Positions 54,786-63,796 are shown, numbered from the stretch's first letter. The stretch is 64,000 nt of DNA from JAGLHV01 sp023143305 [NCBI: Clostridia bacterium] (GCA_030637025.1 DAOVVV010000007.1:1-64000); one strand, 5' to 3'. Notes: generated by a model from the sequence alone, not told the origin. Numbers and translations: made by a program.

Positions 54786-57700
54786 TACCCGTGGTTTTGA
54801 AGTAGTAGCGGAAGTAATAGTATCGGTTTTAACGGAAATTCTTAAAGCAGCCTGGGATAACGGAGGAACTAATGATCCTGGATCTATTCCTCATGAGGTT
54901 GTTATAGAAGAAGGGTTAATGTTTGGTACATATCGGATAACCAGTGGTCAGGTTAGTATTCCCCAGGAAGGTCTTAGTCTGAATATGGCTCCGGCTGATA
55001 ACGGAGTAACCGTAAGATTAGCTACGGGAATCCAGGTAGATCTGGATCCAACTACCATACCTGTCCCTTCTTTATCTCAATTTAATATGACGGCGGATAT
55101 TGACATAACCGCTCCTTTTGGAATTATTCCGGAAACTGAGTTTAATGTAGGGGTTATTTTTGAGGGGTTGCCCCGGGATAAGGTAGTTGTTGCTCTTACC
55201 AGTGGGGATCCTATTGAACCGATTTCAGATACCCTTATTGCCGAGTATATACACAACCTTTATGAACAGAACGGAGATACTTTCCCACATACCCTTACCC
55301 TGGAAGATCAGAGTTGGGGTGCTTTTACTTTTGATGCCTTTGTTGAATTTTTTGATGATCTTTCCGACCCGGCACGGCGAATTACTGTACAGCGTCCCGA
55401 TTCAAATCATGTGGCCGTATCTATACCTATTCATTTAAGGTTAAATGATATAAATTGTTCTTATACTACTGTTCTTTCCCCAATGGGAGTGACCGCTAGA
55501 ATTGTTCTTACCGCACCTTATCAACAGAGCTCAGACCTGATTACCGCTACCTTGAGCGCAGCAGTGGTTACCGTAGAGGATTTAGCACCTGCTTCGGGAA
55601 TTGAAGGAACTAATTATAATTTAAATAAAGCAGGAGCAGCTGCTTTAGGAATAGATCTTGACCAATTATTTGAGACGGAAATTACTCAGCGGGGTACGGT
55701 GCTGGCACAATCAATGGGAGATATTGAAGTTCAATATCCTACGGTGGCTCAGATAGAACAATTTATCGGTGACCATGTTTACCATGAGTTGCTCAATCGG
55801 CGTTACATAGGAGCCTGGACCCCGGAAACCCCGGAAGATTCCCCGGTAGAAATCAGAGAAGTCCGTCCCAAAGCATTGTCCGATGCTTTAGCCATAGGAA
55901 TTAATCCGGGTACAGGTGCTGATGAAAATCTTTTAATCAATTTTGTTCCCTCTGACCAGTCTTTTGCTATTGCTCTGGATGCGGATTTTGTCAACCAAAC
56001 AATTAGAGACATTATTGATACTCCCGAACCCGATGGTTTTGGGGGGGTTCCCAAACATTTTGATAATATAGAAGGACATGAAGCGCAACTGGAATCGCTT
56101 AATTGGGCACTGCAATCCGGTGTTATTCATTTTTGGGGGGATGTAACTGTTTACGATGTTTTTTGCAAAGCCGATGCCGAATGCAGTTTTTGGGCAGACA
56201 TAAAACTTAAATGGAATCCTCCGGATGGCTCCGGTGCTCAGGTTCTGGAACCATATCTTCATGATGATGATGTAGATTTACCCTGGTGGGCCTGGCTTAT
56301 TGCCGTATTGGGTTTTATTTTTGGATTGATTATCGGGATTATTATGATAGTAGTTACTGTGGTAGTTGAGCGGGTTGCCGAACGGATAGGTGGAGCAGTA
56401 ATGGAAGACGAAGTGGCTGGTCAATTACAGGTTTTGGGAGCATGGCCTCAGCAATTGCAGGGAATTGGAAACATTATTTCTACCTTTCAGGAAGCAGTAG
56501 GTATTGATTCTGAGGGACTTCTGTTTTCCGGTTCGATATTAGTAATAGCTACTTATGGTCTTACTTTAACCGATCCGGCTTGTGCCGGCGGGCCTTACTT
56601 TTGTTTTGCCGGTGGTCCTTCCATTGATTTTTTTGCCGGTCCCGGCAACCCTAAAATTGATTATCACTGGAATTTTTGGGGGGGAATTACTGCCCTGGGA
56701 CATCATGTAACTCATAAATACAATGATAATGGTTTATATATAGTTCGTTTGACCAGCACGGTCAACGAGCCTGGAGGAGCAATTACTCATAACTCTGTTT
56801 TGGTTCATGCGGAAAATGTGCCGCCGGTGGTTGATGCCGGCGAGGATAAAGTGATAAATGAAGGAGAAGAGGTTTTATTCTCCGGTAAATTTACCGATCA
56901 GGAATGGCCGGATACTCACGAAGCTATCTGGGATTTTGGAGATGACTCACTTCCCGTAGAAGGAATGATTACCCAAACTAATAATCCGCCTCAGGCAGAG
57001 GGTGTAGTTACGGCCAGTCATGCCTTTTGTGACCAGGGGGAATATACAGTAATCCTGCGTATGCGCGATGATAACGGCGGAGTTAGTGAAGATACGCTTA
57101 AAGTTACTGTGCTTAATGTTCCACCTACAGTAGATGCGGGAGAAGATATGTTTGCTTATATTTGTACGCCGATTACTTTGGTAGGGCGTTTTTTTGATCC
57201 CGGTTGGTGTGATCAGCACACCGGTTCCTGGAATTTCGGTGATTGTACACCTACTCATCCTGCTATTATTCGGGAGAAAAATGAACCGCCTATGGGTACG
57301 GGTATTGTAGTGGCTACCCATACCTATAATCGTTGTGGAATTTATTGGGTAGAATGTGTGGTTATTGATGACGATGGAGGAGTTGGCAGGGATGTTATTA
57401 CGGTACGGGTAGTAAATATATTAAACCGCGATTTCGAAGCAGGTTTTCGTAACCGTACGGTAGGAACAGTAGCTAATCACTGGGAACCTTATTCAGTTAG
57501 TGCCTCTACACATACATTGGGAATGGTAGAAGCTATAGATGTTGGTGCAGCTCTTTTTAGTGCCGAAGAATTTGTGGTTCACGGTGGACAGCGTTCTCAA
57601 AAAATAGAAGGAGTGGGAAAATTTAGTGCCGGTATTTATCAACAGGTGGGAGCGAATTCTAATTGGGACTATCAGGTATCGGTCTGGTATCATATAGATG

Positions 57701-58509
57701 AGAAAACAGGAGGAAGGTGCCGTTTGGGAGTAGATCCTTTAGGGGGTACCAATCCTGCTTCATCCGATGTAGAATGGGTTGAGGGAAATCAACAGCGTAA
57801 TTGGGCACAATTGGTCTGGCGGGTGACAGCAAAAAAACGGGCTATTACTGTTTTTCTTGAAGTAGTCGGTGAAACACAGAATACAGCTGCTTATTTTGAC
57901 GATGTTGTTTTAAGTCCTTATCCCTGTCCGTTAAAAGAGCCGGAAACGATAGAACAACCCGAGCCGGAATTACGGGAAATATGTGTTAATTGGGCGGAGG
58001 AGAAAAAAGGTGGGGAAGTGGGTACTGTTTATGAAAAAAACGGTTTTATTTTTAAATCTGCCAATCAGGAACAATTACGCATTATAATATGGGGTTCGCC
58101 GGAGGGTGAGGGTAAGTTAGTTCTTCCTCAAGATGGGATGGATGTTTTATTACCTTTTGTAGCTGATGGCGTTATTGCTCATGTCGGATTGTATACCCAG
58201 CGGCCGATTACCTTAAAAGCTCTGGATGCAGAAGGTAATACCTTAGAAGAAGTAACTACGCCTGCTGCTCAGGGGGAAGCTTATACTCTGGAAATAAATA
58301 CAGCGGGGATTGCATCTCTTTTCTTTTCCGGAGGAGGCGGTGAAGGTTTGTTGCTTAATCTGTGTATTTCTGAGGGAACAGGAGAGAAAAAGGGCCCGCT
58401 CAAAAAAATTGAAGATGTTAAGAAAGAATTGAGTCGGGTTGCAGAGAAAATAGGTGCTAAACTAGAAAGAAAAAGGATGAAGATAAAGAAGAAAAATAAA
58501 AGAAAATAG
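54778..58509 (+). CDS. Large multidomain protein: lipid-binding-like repeats, membrane helix, PKD and jelly-roll modules
   Basis: A 1243-aa protein without an obvious signal peptide. Residues about 8-460 look like three related beta-rich repeats (about 10-145, 150-270, 320-460), reminiscent of TULIP/BPI-type lipid-binding folds (tentative). A strong membrane helix lies at about 503-530. Residues about 610-880 hold two or three PKD domains (VPPVVDAGED and VPPTVDAGED starts, WDFGDD and WNFGDC cores). A CBM4/9-like jelly roll spans about 882-1046. A final module (about 1066-1198) is shared with the protein at 58549, and the tail is strongly basic. GGAGG ribosome-binding site. Confidence 0.65.
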   Translation: MPNTRGFEVVAEVIVSVLTEILKAAWDNGGTNDPGSIPHEVVIEEGLMFGTYRITSGQVSIPQEGLSLNMAPADNGVTVRLATGIQVDLDPTTIPVPSLSQFNMTADIDITAPFGIIPETEFNVGVIFEGLPRDKVVVALTSGDPIEPISDTLIAEYIHNLYEQNGDTFPHTLTLEDQSWGAFTFDAFVEFFDDLSDPARRITVQRPDSNHVAVSIPIHLRLNDINCSYTTVLSPMGVTARIVLTAPYQQSSDLITATLSAAVVTVEDLAPASGIEGTNYNLNKAGAAALGIDLDQLFETEITQRGTVLAQSMGDIEVQYPTVAQIEQFIGDHVYHELLNRRYIGAWTPETPEDSPVEIREVRPKALSDALAIGINPGTGADENLLINFVPSDQSFAIALDADFVNQTIRDIIDTPEPDGFGGVPKHFDNIEGHEAQLESLNWALQSGVIHFWGDVTVYDVFCKADAECSFWADIKLKWNPPDGSGAQVLEPYLHDDDVDLPWWAWLIAVLGFIFGLIIGIIMIVVTVVVERVAERIGGAVMEDEVAGQLQVLGAWPQQLQGIGNIISTFQEAVGIDSEGLLFSGSILVIATYGLTLTDPACAGGPYFCFAGGPSIDFFAGPGNPKIDYHWNFWGGITALGHHVTHKYNDNGLYIVRLTSTVNEPGGAITHNSVLVHAENVPPVVDAGEDKVINEGEEVLFSGKFTDQEWPDTHEAIWDFGDDSLPVEGMITQTNNPPQAEGVVTASHAFCDQGEYTVILRMRDDNGGVSEDTLKVTVLNVPPTVDAGEDMFAYICTPITLVGRFFDPGWCDQHTGSWNFGDCTPTHPAIIREKNEPPMGTGIVVATHTYNRCGIYWVECVVIDDDGGVGRDVITVRVVNILNRDFEAGFRNRTVGTVANHWEPYSVSASTHTLGMVEAIDVGAALFSAEEFVVHGGQRSQKIEGVGKFSAGIYQQVGANSNWDYQVSVWYHIDEKTGGRCRLGVDPLGGTNPASSDVEWVEGNQQRNWAQLVWRVTAKKRAITVFLEVVGETQNTAAYFDDVVLSPYPCPLKEPETIEQPEPELREICVNWAEEKKGGEVGTVYEKNGFIFKSANQEQLRIIIWGSPEGEGKLVLPQDGMDVLLPFVADGVIAHVGLYTQRPITLKALDAEGNTLEEVTTPAAQGEAYTLEINTAGIASLFFSGGGGEGLLLNLCISEGTGEKKGPLKKIEDVKKELSRVAEKIGAKLERKRMKIKKKNKRK

Positions 58510-58548
58510 ATTTAAAGAAATAAAATTTATCGTTGGAAAGGAGAAATT

Positions 58549-59286
58549 ATGCCTGAAGAAAGAATAGTTAAAATTGTTGCCTGGCCCAAAGAGCCGGCAA
58601 AACTGGAGCATCGTTTTAATAGCGAAAAACCCTGTCCGGTTTCTATTTCTTTTGAAAAGACTCCGGCTAATGTAATCGTTCGTTCTAACCCCAAAGAGCC
58701 ATTCAATGTAGATATGGCCATGAATGTTATAGCAAAGGAAACAATTCCGGTATGTATTAAATTATGTGAACCAATCTGTGTAAAAAGCAAATATGCTATT
58801 GCTATTGATATTTTTGATCGTCCGGTAGCCAATATTGCTTTGCAGGGAGAGACCAGAATATTTAATTGTCGTGAAGGGGATAATAATGTTAGACCGGTTT
58901 GTGTTGATTTTAATAAGTTAAAAGAGGGAATGGAATTTACGGAAGCATTTACCCATCAAGAATTTAAGTTTACTCCGCTGGGAGACAAATTACGGACGGT
59001 AAATTTCGGAGAGCCGGCCGGCCGGGTAAAATTAGCTTTTCCGCCGGAAGGTATCCGTATAGATCTTCCGCAGGAAGCAAATCAGGTAAAACTTACAGTT
59101 AATAATTATGCCGGTCAGACCCTTGATTTTTTTGTTTACACCGGAAGCACGTTGGCTAACCAATTTTCCCAGGACATTGTAAATGAAGTAAAAGAAATTT
59201 TTATTTCCCGCTCCGGAGTTACGGCAATAGAGATTAAAGGGGGAAGAAATGAATCAGCAGTAGTGGAGGTTTGTTTTTCTTTATAA
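58549..59286 (+). CDS. Two-module cluster protein
   Basis: A 245-aa soluble protein of unknown function. The N-terminal module (1-110; VKIVAWPKEP, EKPCPVSISFEK, VCIKLCEPICVKS) is nearly duplicated as a separate gene at 59381. The C-terminal module (about 117-245; VCVDFNKLKEG, FTPLGDKLRTVNFGEPAG, GVTAIEIKGG) resembles the last 130 residues of the 1243-aa protein. No signal peptide. Ribosome-binding site AAAGGAG. Recurrent cysteines in the first module (CPVSI, VCIKLC, PICV) are conserved in both copies and could bind metal or form disulfides. Confidence 0.55.
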   Translation: MPEERIVKIVAWPKEPAKLEHRFNSEKPCPVSISFEKTPANVIVRSNPKEPFNVDMAMNVIAKETIPVCIKLCEPICVKSKYAIAIDIFDRPVANIALQGETRIFNCREGDNNVRPVCVDFNKLKEGMEFTEAFTHQEFKFTPLGDKLRTVNFGEPAGRVKLAFPPEGIRIDLPQEANQVKLTVNNYAGQTLDFFVYTGSTLANQFSQDIVNEVKEIFISRSGVTAIEIKGGRNESAVVEVCFSL

Positions 59287-59380
59287 ACTTTATGGAATAA
59301 TATTGAGTATGGGATAAAAGATTGATTTTTTTTTAAAAATAAATTAGAATAAAACAGTTATTATTAAAAGAGGAAAATAT

Positions 59381-59725
59381 ATGGCTGAAGAAAGAATAGT
59401 TAAAATTACAGCCTGGCCCAAAGAGCCGGTAAAACTGGAACATTATTTTAATAGTGAAAAACCCTGTCCGGTTTCTATTTCTTTTGAAAAAAACCCGGCC
59501 AATGTAATCGTTCACTCTAATCCCAAAGAACCATTTAATGTAGATATGGCTATGAATCTTATAGCAAAGGAAACTATTCCTGTCTGTATTAAATTATGTG
59601 AACCGATTTGTGTTAAAAGTAAGTATGCAATTACCGTTGATATTTTTGATCGTCCGGTAGCAACCATTACCCTCAAGGGGGAAACCAGATTATATAATTG
59701 TCAGGAGGAGAGAGATGTTGAATAA
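59381..59725 (+). CDS. Paralog of the N-terminal module of the upstream protein
   Basis: A 114-aa protein almost identical to residues 1-110 of the protein at 58549 (start AEERIVKITAWPKEP; same cysteine pattern), lacking its C-terminal module. It overlaps the next gene by 11 bases. Likely a gene duplication with loss of the second half, or the other gene arose by fusion. Confidence 0.6.
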   Translation: MAEERIVKITAWPKEPVKLEHYFNSEKPCPVSISFEKNPANVIVHSNPKEPFNVDMAMNLIAKETIPVCIKLCEPICVKSKYAITVDIFDRPVATITLKGETRLYNCQEERDVE

Positions 59726-60503
59726 AAGTAAAAAAATGCCGAAAAGTAAATTAAATGAGTCCGGAGGAGATTCAACAGCAAAGTTTCAAACAAGCGGTTT
59801 GGGTTCTAAAAAAGGAAACAAAGAGTGGAAAGGAACAGGTGCCGGAGAAAAAAAGAAAATAAGCAAGGATGTAATTAAAGGATTGGCCAATGCTACTTCC
59901 CGTGTAGTTCAGCAGGCTGCTTCCATTTTGGAAGAAGAAGTCGCTGCCGGTATTGTTGCGGCAAAACAGGTAGAAGACCGTTTGATTAATGTAAAGGACC
60001 TTCGTTCCGGTAAACCGGATGAAGTAATACACCGCTTTCGGCGTGACGCACACGAGGTAATGGATATTTTTATTGATTTAGCTCATGCTGCCAGTAAATA
60101 TGTCGGGGGGCTTGCTCAACGGGTGGTTACTATCCGGGGCTCAGAAAGAAAAGAAAAATCAGAATATACGGCTTCCGGGCAATTACCTACGCTTAAAACC
60201 AATAAAGCAATGAAACCGGGTGAAGTGGCTAAAATCCCGATGGATTTAGAAAATAACAGTGATAAAATAATGGATAAATTTAGTTTTCACAGTACCGATT
60301 TAGTAGATGCTTCCGGGAAAAGGATTGCAGCTGAAAGGATAACCTTTACTCCTTCCGCACTTTCTCTGGCTCCATATAAAACCCAAAAGGTATTGGTAGC
60401 AGTTAATATTCCTGCCAAAACTTCCGCAGGTATTTATTCCGGTTTAATCCGGGCGACAAAGATGGATCAGTTACAGGCGATATTGGTAATTCAAGTCGAT
60501 TGA
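59715..60503 (+). CDS. Helical plus Ig-like protein of the cluster
   Basis: A 262-aa protein. The first 50 residues are Lys/Ser/Gly-rich and probably disordered. Residues about 52-145 form long amphipathic helices (DVIKGLANATSRVVQQAASI, FRRDAHEVMDIFIDLAHAAS), phasin-like in appearance. Residues about 160-262 form an Ig-like domain of the COG1470 style (AMKPGEVAKIPMDLENNSD, VNIPAKTSAGIYSGLI). No signal peptide. Strong AGGAGGAG site. Function unknown; it may be a coat or scaffold protein. Confidence 0.5.
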   Translation: MLNKSKKMPKSKLNESGGDSTAKFQTSGLGSKKGNKEWKGTGAGEKKKISKDVIKGLANATSRVVQQAASILEEEVAAGIVAAKQVEDRLINVKDLRSGKPDEVIHRFRRDAHEVMDIFIDLAHAASKYVGGLAQRVVTIRGSERKEKSEYTASGQLPTLKTNKAMKPGEVAKIPMDLENNSDKIMDKFSFHSTDLVDASGKRIAAERITFTPSALSLAPYKTQKVLVAVNIPAKTSAGIYSGLIRATKMDQLQAILVIQVD

Positions 60504-60544
60504 TTTTGGTGTAATTAAGGGAGAATGATTAAGGAGTTTTATTT

Positions 60545-61585
60545 ATGCCCGGGGTTAATCGTTTTGAATTAGTGGAAACAGCTTTAAAATATTATAAAGA
60601 TATTACTATGGAAACTCTTTTGACTTTTTTACCGTCAAAAGAGCCCAGGAAGTACCTTTATGATTTAATTCCATCTTATCCTATGCGTCCGGGAAAAGGT
60701 TTACGCCCGGGGTTATGTATGGCTACCTGTGAAGCTTTTGGAGGAAATGTCCGCAATGCTCTTAGGTCGGCTGTAGCTATTGAATTGTTTCATAATGCTT
60801 TTTTAATTCATGATGATGTGGAAGATGGAAGTGAATACCGGCGGGGCGAGAAGACCTTACATGCTAAATACGGGATGGAAATTGCCGTGAATGCCGGTGA
60901 TGCAATGAATGTTCTCAGCATTCGTCCTTTAATGGAAAATCTTACCTTTCTCGGTCCGGAGTTAACCTGGCAGATTTTTACCGAAATTGAACATATGGTG
61001 CGGCAATCAGTTGAAGGACAGGCGATGGAGTTGGGTTGGGTACACGATAATATTTGTGATTTAACCGAAGAGGATTATTTGCGTACAACCCTTAAGAAGA
61101 CCTGCTGGTATACCAGTATTCATCCCTGTAGAATAGGTGCTTTGATTGCTAAAGGGGGAGAAATAAATTTAGATTCTTTTAATCATTTTGGTTTTTATAT
61201 GGGAGCAGCTTTTCAGATTCAGGATGATGTTCTTAATCTTGTAGGTCAGCGTAAAAAATACGGCAAGGAAATCGGAGGGGATATCTGGGAAGGAAAGCGA
61301 ACCGTAATGCTTATTCATTTGCTGAATAATTGCACTAAAAGAGAAAAAGAAAAAATCACAATGTTTTTGTCCCTGCCCCGTAAGCAGCGGTTACCTAAAG
61401 AAGTTAAGTGGGTTTATTCTTTGATGACCGAATATGGTAGTATCGAGTTTGCCCGCAAAAATGCCCGCCAACTGGCTGGAGCGGCTTTACGAGAATTTTT
61501 CGTAGCCTATGGAAGTTTACCTGACAGCCGGGCTAAACAATTTATTTATGATATTGTGTTATATATGGTGGAGAGGGATCTTTAA
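60545..61585 (+). CDS. Polyprenyl (isoprenyl) diphosphate synthase
   Basis: A 346-aa trans-isoprenyl diphosphate synthase. It has the GKGLRP substrate motif (50-55), the first Asp-rich motif DDVED (90-94) preceded by Phe86, the second motif DDVLN (227-231) with Gln224, and GGDIWEGKRT (244-253). Chain length cannot be set from sequence; the family makes C15-C50 products. It ends the 54-61 kb cluster, 41 bases after the helical protein gene, so the product is probably used by this cluster instead of being a housekeeping quinone precursor (inference). Only 6 bases separate it from the convergent LolA-like gene. Confidence 0.88.
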   Translation: MPGVNRFELVETALKYYKDITMETLLTFLPSKEPRKYLYDLIPSYPMRPGKGLRPGLCMATCEAFGGNVRNALRSAVAIELFHNAFLIHDDVEDGSEYRRGEKTLHAKYGMEIAVNAGDAMNVLSIRPLMENLTFLGPELTWQIFTEIEHMVRQSVEGQAMELGWVHDNICDLTEEDYLRTTLKKTCWYTSIHPCRIGALIAKGGEINLDSFNHFGFYMGAAFQIQDDVLNLVGQRKKYGKEIGGDIWEGKRTVMLIHLLNNCTKREKEKITMFLSLPRKQRLPKEVKWVYSLMTEYGSIEFARKNARQLAGAALREFFVAYGSLPDSRAKQFIYDIVLYMVERDL

Positions 61586-61591
61586 ATTTTA

Positions 61592-62419
61592 TTATCTTTT
61601 CTGCTGCATCATCTGTTGCATCATTTCCTGCATATTAGGCATATTGGGCATAGAACTTCCTTTTGTTGTTACCTTATCCGGATCAAACAAATCATTAGAT
61701 AATTCCTGGTTTAGTTTTAAAGATTGCACTACTAAAGTAGACATAAGTTGCTTATCATAATATACATTGGTTTTATAAGGCATTTCCCATATACTTTTTA
61801 TTTTCTTAAAATCAGAGTTTATTATGGATAATACTCTTTCTTTTTTTTCCTGTCCTTGTGCTTTAATTAACAGTAGATTCTTTTTTTCTATCCATATTTT
61901 GGTGAAAGAAAAGGAATCATTAGGTTTAAACTCAATTACATAACAGTTATGTTTGCCGATTTTTTCACTGCCGGTAATTTTTGCTTTTGTTGGTAATTGG
62001 TCGTACCAGTTTGTACCTATTTGATAATTTTTTTGTTCTTTCGGGGGAATTTTTTTCTTGCCCATAAAAGGTGAAATTACCCACTCGTTCCGGCCATCAA
62101 AAATAAAAATTGTTTTCATTTGTTTCATTTTCCCCGTAGTTTCTGCGTCAGAGGGTGTAGGTATGCTGGTTTCTATACGGTACTTTTTGCCTTTTCTATA
62201 TACTTTGTTTTTTGAGATTACCTGGTTTTTGCCCTGCTGGATTTGCATTTCCTGAACAATAGTTATATCTTTTACTTCTTTTTTAAAGGAAGCATCTTTT
62301 TCCTTTAATTTTTTATGAATGCTTGACCATTCTGCAGTAAAACCCTGATTGATTCCTAAGGTTAGAGTTAAAAATGCCGTTAGCAATACAATTTTTAACC
62401 CATTGAATTTTTTTGTCAT
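61592..62419 (-). CDS. LolA-like outer-membrane lipoprotein-sorting protein
   Basis: A 275-aa exported protein with a Sec signal peptide (about 1-29, ending GFTAEW). The core has the LolA/LolB-like pattern: alternating strands, KYRIETSIPT, TIFIFDGRNEWVISP, NCYVIEFKP, KIWIEKKNLLLIK. The C-terminus is Met/Gln-rich (MPNMPNMQEMMQQMMQ), which could bind metal or be flexible. Likely a periplasmic lipoprotein carrier or a related lipid-binding protein. Confidence 0.75.
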   Translation of the reverse strand: MTKKFNGLKIVLLTAFLTLTLGINQGFTAEWSSIHKKLKEKDASFKKEVKDITIVQEMQIQQGKNQVISKNKVYRKGKKYRIETSIPTPSDAETTGKMKQMKTIFIFDGRNEWVISPFMGKKKIPPKEQKNYQIGTNWYDQLPTKAKITGSEKIGKHNCYVIEFKPNDSFSFTKIWIEKKNLLLIKAQGQEKKERVLSIINSDFKKIKSIWEMPYKTNVYYDKQLMSTLVVQSLKLNQELSNDLFDPDKVTTKGSSMPNMPNMQEMMQQMMQQKR

Positions 62420-62495
62420 TTTGTTTTCCTTTTAATACTTTTAGTAATGTCAAAAATATCTGACATTTAGTTTATAATTTGTATTCTCGTCGTCC

Positions 62496-62530
62496 TTCCC
62501 CCTTTGAAAAAGGGGGTTGGGGGGATTTTA
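62496..62530 (+). repeat. REP-like palindrome, third full copy
   Basis: TTCCCCCTTTGAAAAAGGGG, then GTTGGGGGGATTTTA. It matches the copies at 45658-45690 and 48481-48519, all intergenic. Confidence 0.65.
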
Positions 62531-62720
62531 TTTACATTCTTTTCTTTTACTGTCCGATAAATCACATTCATAACAAAATCCAGTTTCTGCAAAACTTGTA
62601 GATTGTTAAAACGTAATATATATATAATCCCTCTTTAATTAAATATACTATATTAATTACTCATCAACAATTTTACCACTGTTAAAAAATAAAGTCAATG
62701 TATTTAGTGCATGTTTTTTA

Positions 62721-62749
62721 TTGACTTGACCGATAATAAATGTTAATAT
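62721..62749 (+). promoter_or_regulatory. Promoter of the FKBP gene
   Basis: TTGACT at 62721-62726 and TAATAT at 62744-62749 with a 17-base spacer; an overlapping TATAAT is also present. About 48 bases before the start codon. Confidence 0.6.
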
Positions 62750-62796
62750 AATTTTAGGTTTAGTAAATAAATTAATGAATGTAATGGGGGGAAGGA

Positions 62797-63393
62797 ATGA
62801 GGAAAAGTAAGATTTCAACCGGTTTAATCTGGATTGTTTCGGGAGTATTATTGGTAATGGGGTTGGTTGTAGTTAATGGTTGTGGTAGAAAAAAAGAAGA
62901 ACTGATAGAAGAGGGAACCAGAGAAAATACTGCTGAAATAATTCCGTTGGAAGAAGGTGGGAAAAAGATGATAGTTACCAAGGGCGATAAAGTCAAAATA
63001 GAATACATAGGAAGTTTTGAAGACGGAACTATTTTTGACCGGTCAAAAGAAGGAAGTCCCTTAGTATTTGAAGTAGGAAGCAGGAGAATAATACCCGGAC
63101 TTGAACGGGGGGTGAAGGGGATGAAATTGAATGAAGAAAAAAAAATAGAGATAAATGTAAATGATGCTTATGGCCCCAGAAGAGAAGACATAGTTAGAAG
63201 TATGCCCAGAACTTCTTTTCCCCCGGACCTCCAGGTAGAAAAAGGAAAGGTGCTGCGGTTAAAAGATAAAGAAGGAAGATTAATAATGGGGAAGATACTG
63301 GAGATAAAAGGAGATGATTTAGTGGTTGATTTTAATCATCCTTTAGCCGGTAAAAATCTTGTGTTTGAAGTTAAAGTTGTTGGTATTGAATGA
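62797..63393 (+). CDS. FKBP-type (SlyD-like) peptidyl-prolyl isomerase lipoprotein
   Basis: A 198-aa protein. A signal segment (about 8-28) ends at VVNGC (Cys29), a likely lipobox, so it should be envelope-anchored. After a linker, residues about 62-195 form an FKBP domain of the SlyD type with an inserted flap (KVKIEYIGSFEDGTIFDRS, IIPGLERGVKGM, VNDAYGPRREDIV). It should assist folding of proline-containing envelope proteins. The SlyD His-rich tail is absent. Confidence 0.87.
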   Translation: MRKSKISTGLIWIVSGVLLVMGLVVVNGCGRKKEELIEEGTRENTAEIIPLEEGGKKMIVTKGDKVKIEYIGSFEDGTIFDRSKEGSPLVFEVGSRRIIPGLERGVKGMKLNEEKKIEINVNDAYGPRREDIVRSMPRTSFPPDLQVEKGKVLRLKDKEGRLIMGKILEIKGDDLVVDFNHPLAGKNLVFEVKVVGIE

Positions 63394-63508
63394 TTGTGCA
63401 GGGAAAATGATGGAAATATAAATAATAAATATTGAATAAGAAGAAAAGATATTTATTTATTGAAAAATAAGTTTAAAAACGGCTGGAAAGAAAAGGAGGG
63501 GATAAACC

Positions 63509-63796
63509 ATGGATATTTATATAGGTAATTTGCCTAAAGAAATTACTGAAGAAGATTTACAAAAAACTTTTGAACCTTTTGGAGAAGTAGAAATAATTAG
63601 TATTATTAAAGATAAACTAACCGGTAAATCAAAAGGATTTGGTTTTGTGGAGATGTCCAGTAGAGCAGAAGGGCAAGTCGCGATTAAATCTATGAACGGT
63701 AAAAAGTTAAAAAAACGGAAACTTATAGTAAGAGAGGTTCTTAACCGTTCCGGGGAGCGTAGAAAAAGCAGTAATGGAAGGCGGCATTTGTTGTAA
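63509..63796 (+). CDS. RRM-domain RNA-binding protein
   Basis: A 95-aa protein with one RNA-recognition motif: RNP2 IYIGNL (3-8) and RNP1 KGFGFVEM (47-54 region), followed by a basic Arg/Lys/Ser tail. This is the bacterial/cyanobacterial Rbp type. Ribosome-binding site AAGGAGGGG. The next gene starts at the base after its stop codon. Confidence 0.93.
   Translation: MDIYIGNLPKEITEEDLQKTFEPFGEVEIISIIKDKLTGKSKGFGFVEMSSRAEGQVAIKSMNGKKLKKRKLIVREVLNRSGERRKSSNGRRHLL

Larger units (their letters stand above)
62420..62796. other. Divergent intergenic region with REP-like palindrome
   Basis: Separates the LolA-like and FKBP genes. It contains a copy of the CCCCCTTTGAAAAAGGGGG palindrome (62496-62530) followed by TTGGGGGGATTT, and an AT-rich stretch with the FKBP promoter. 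No gene seen. Confidence 0.5.

Noticed and set aside
54778-58509. Signal peptide at the N-terminus of the 1243-aa protein
   Set aside because: The first 30 residues (with acidic and polar positions inside VVAEVIVSVLTEILKAAW) are amphipathic, with no positive n-region or cleavage site.
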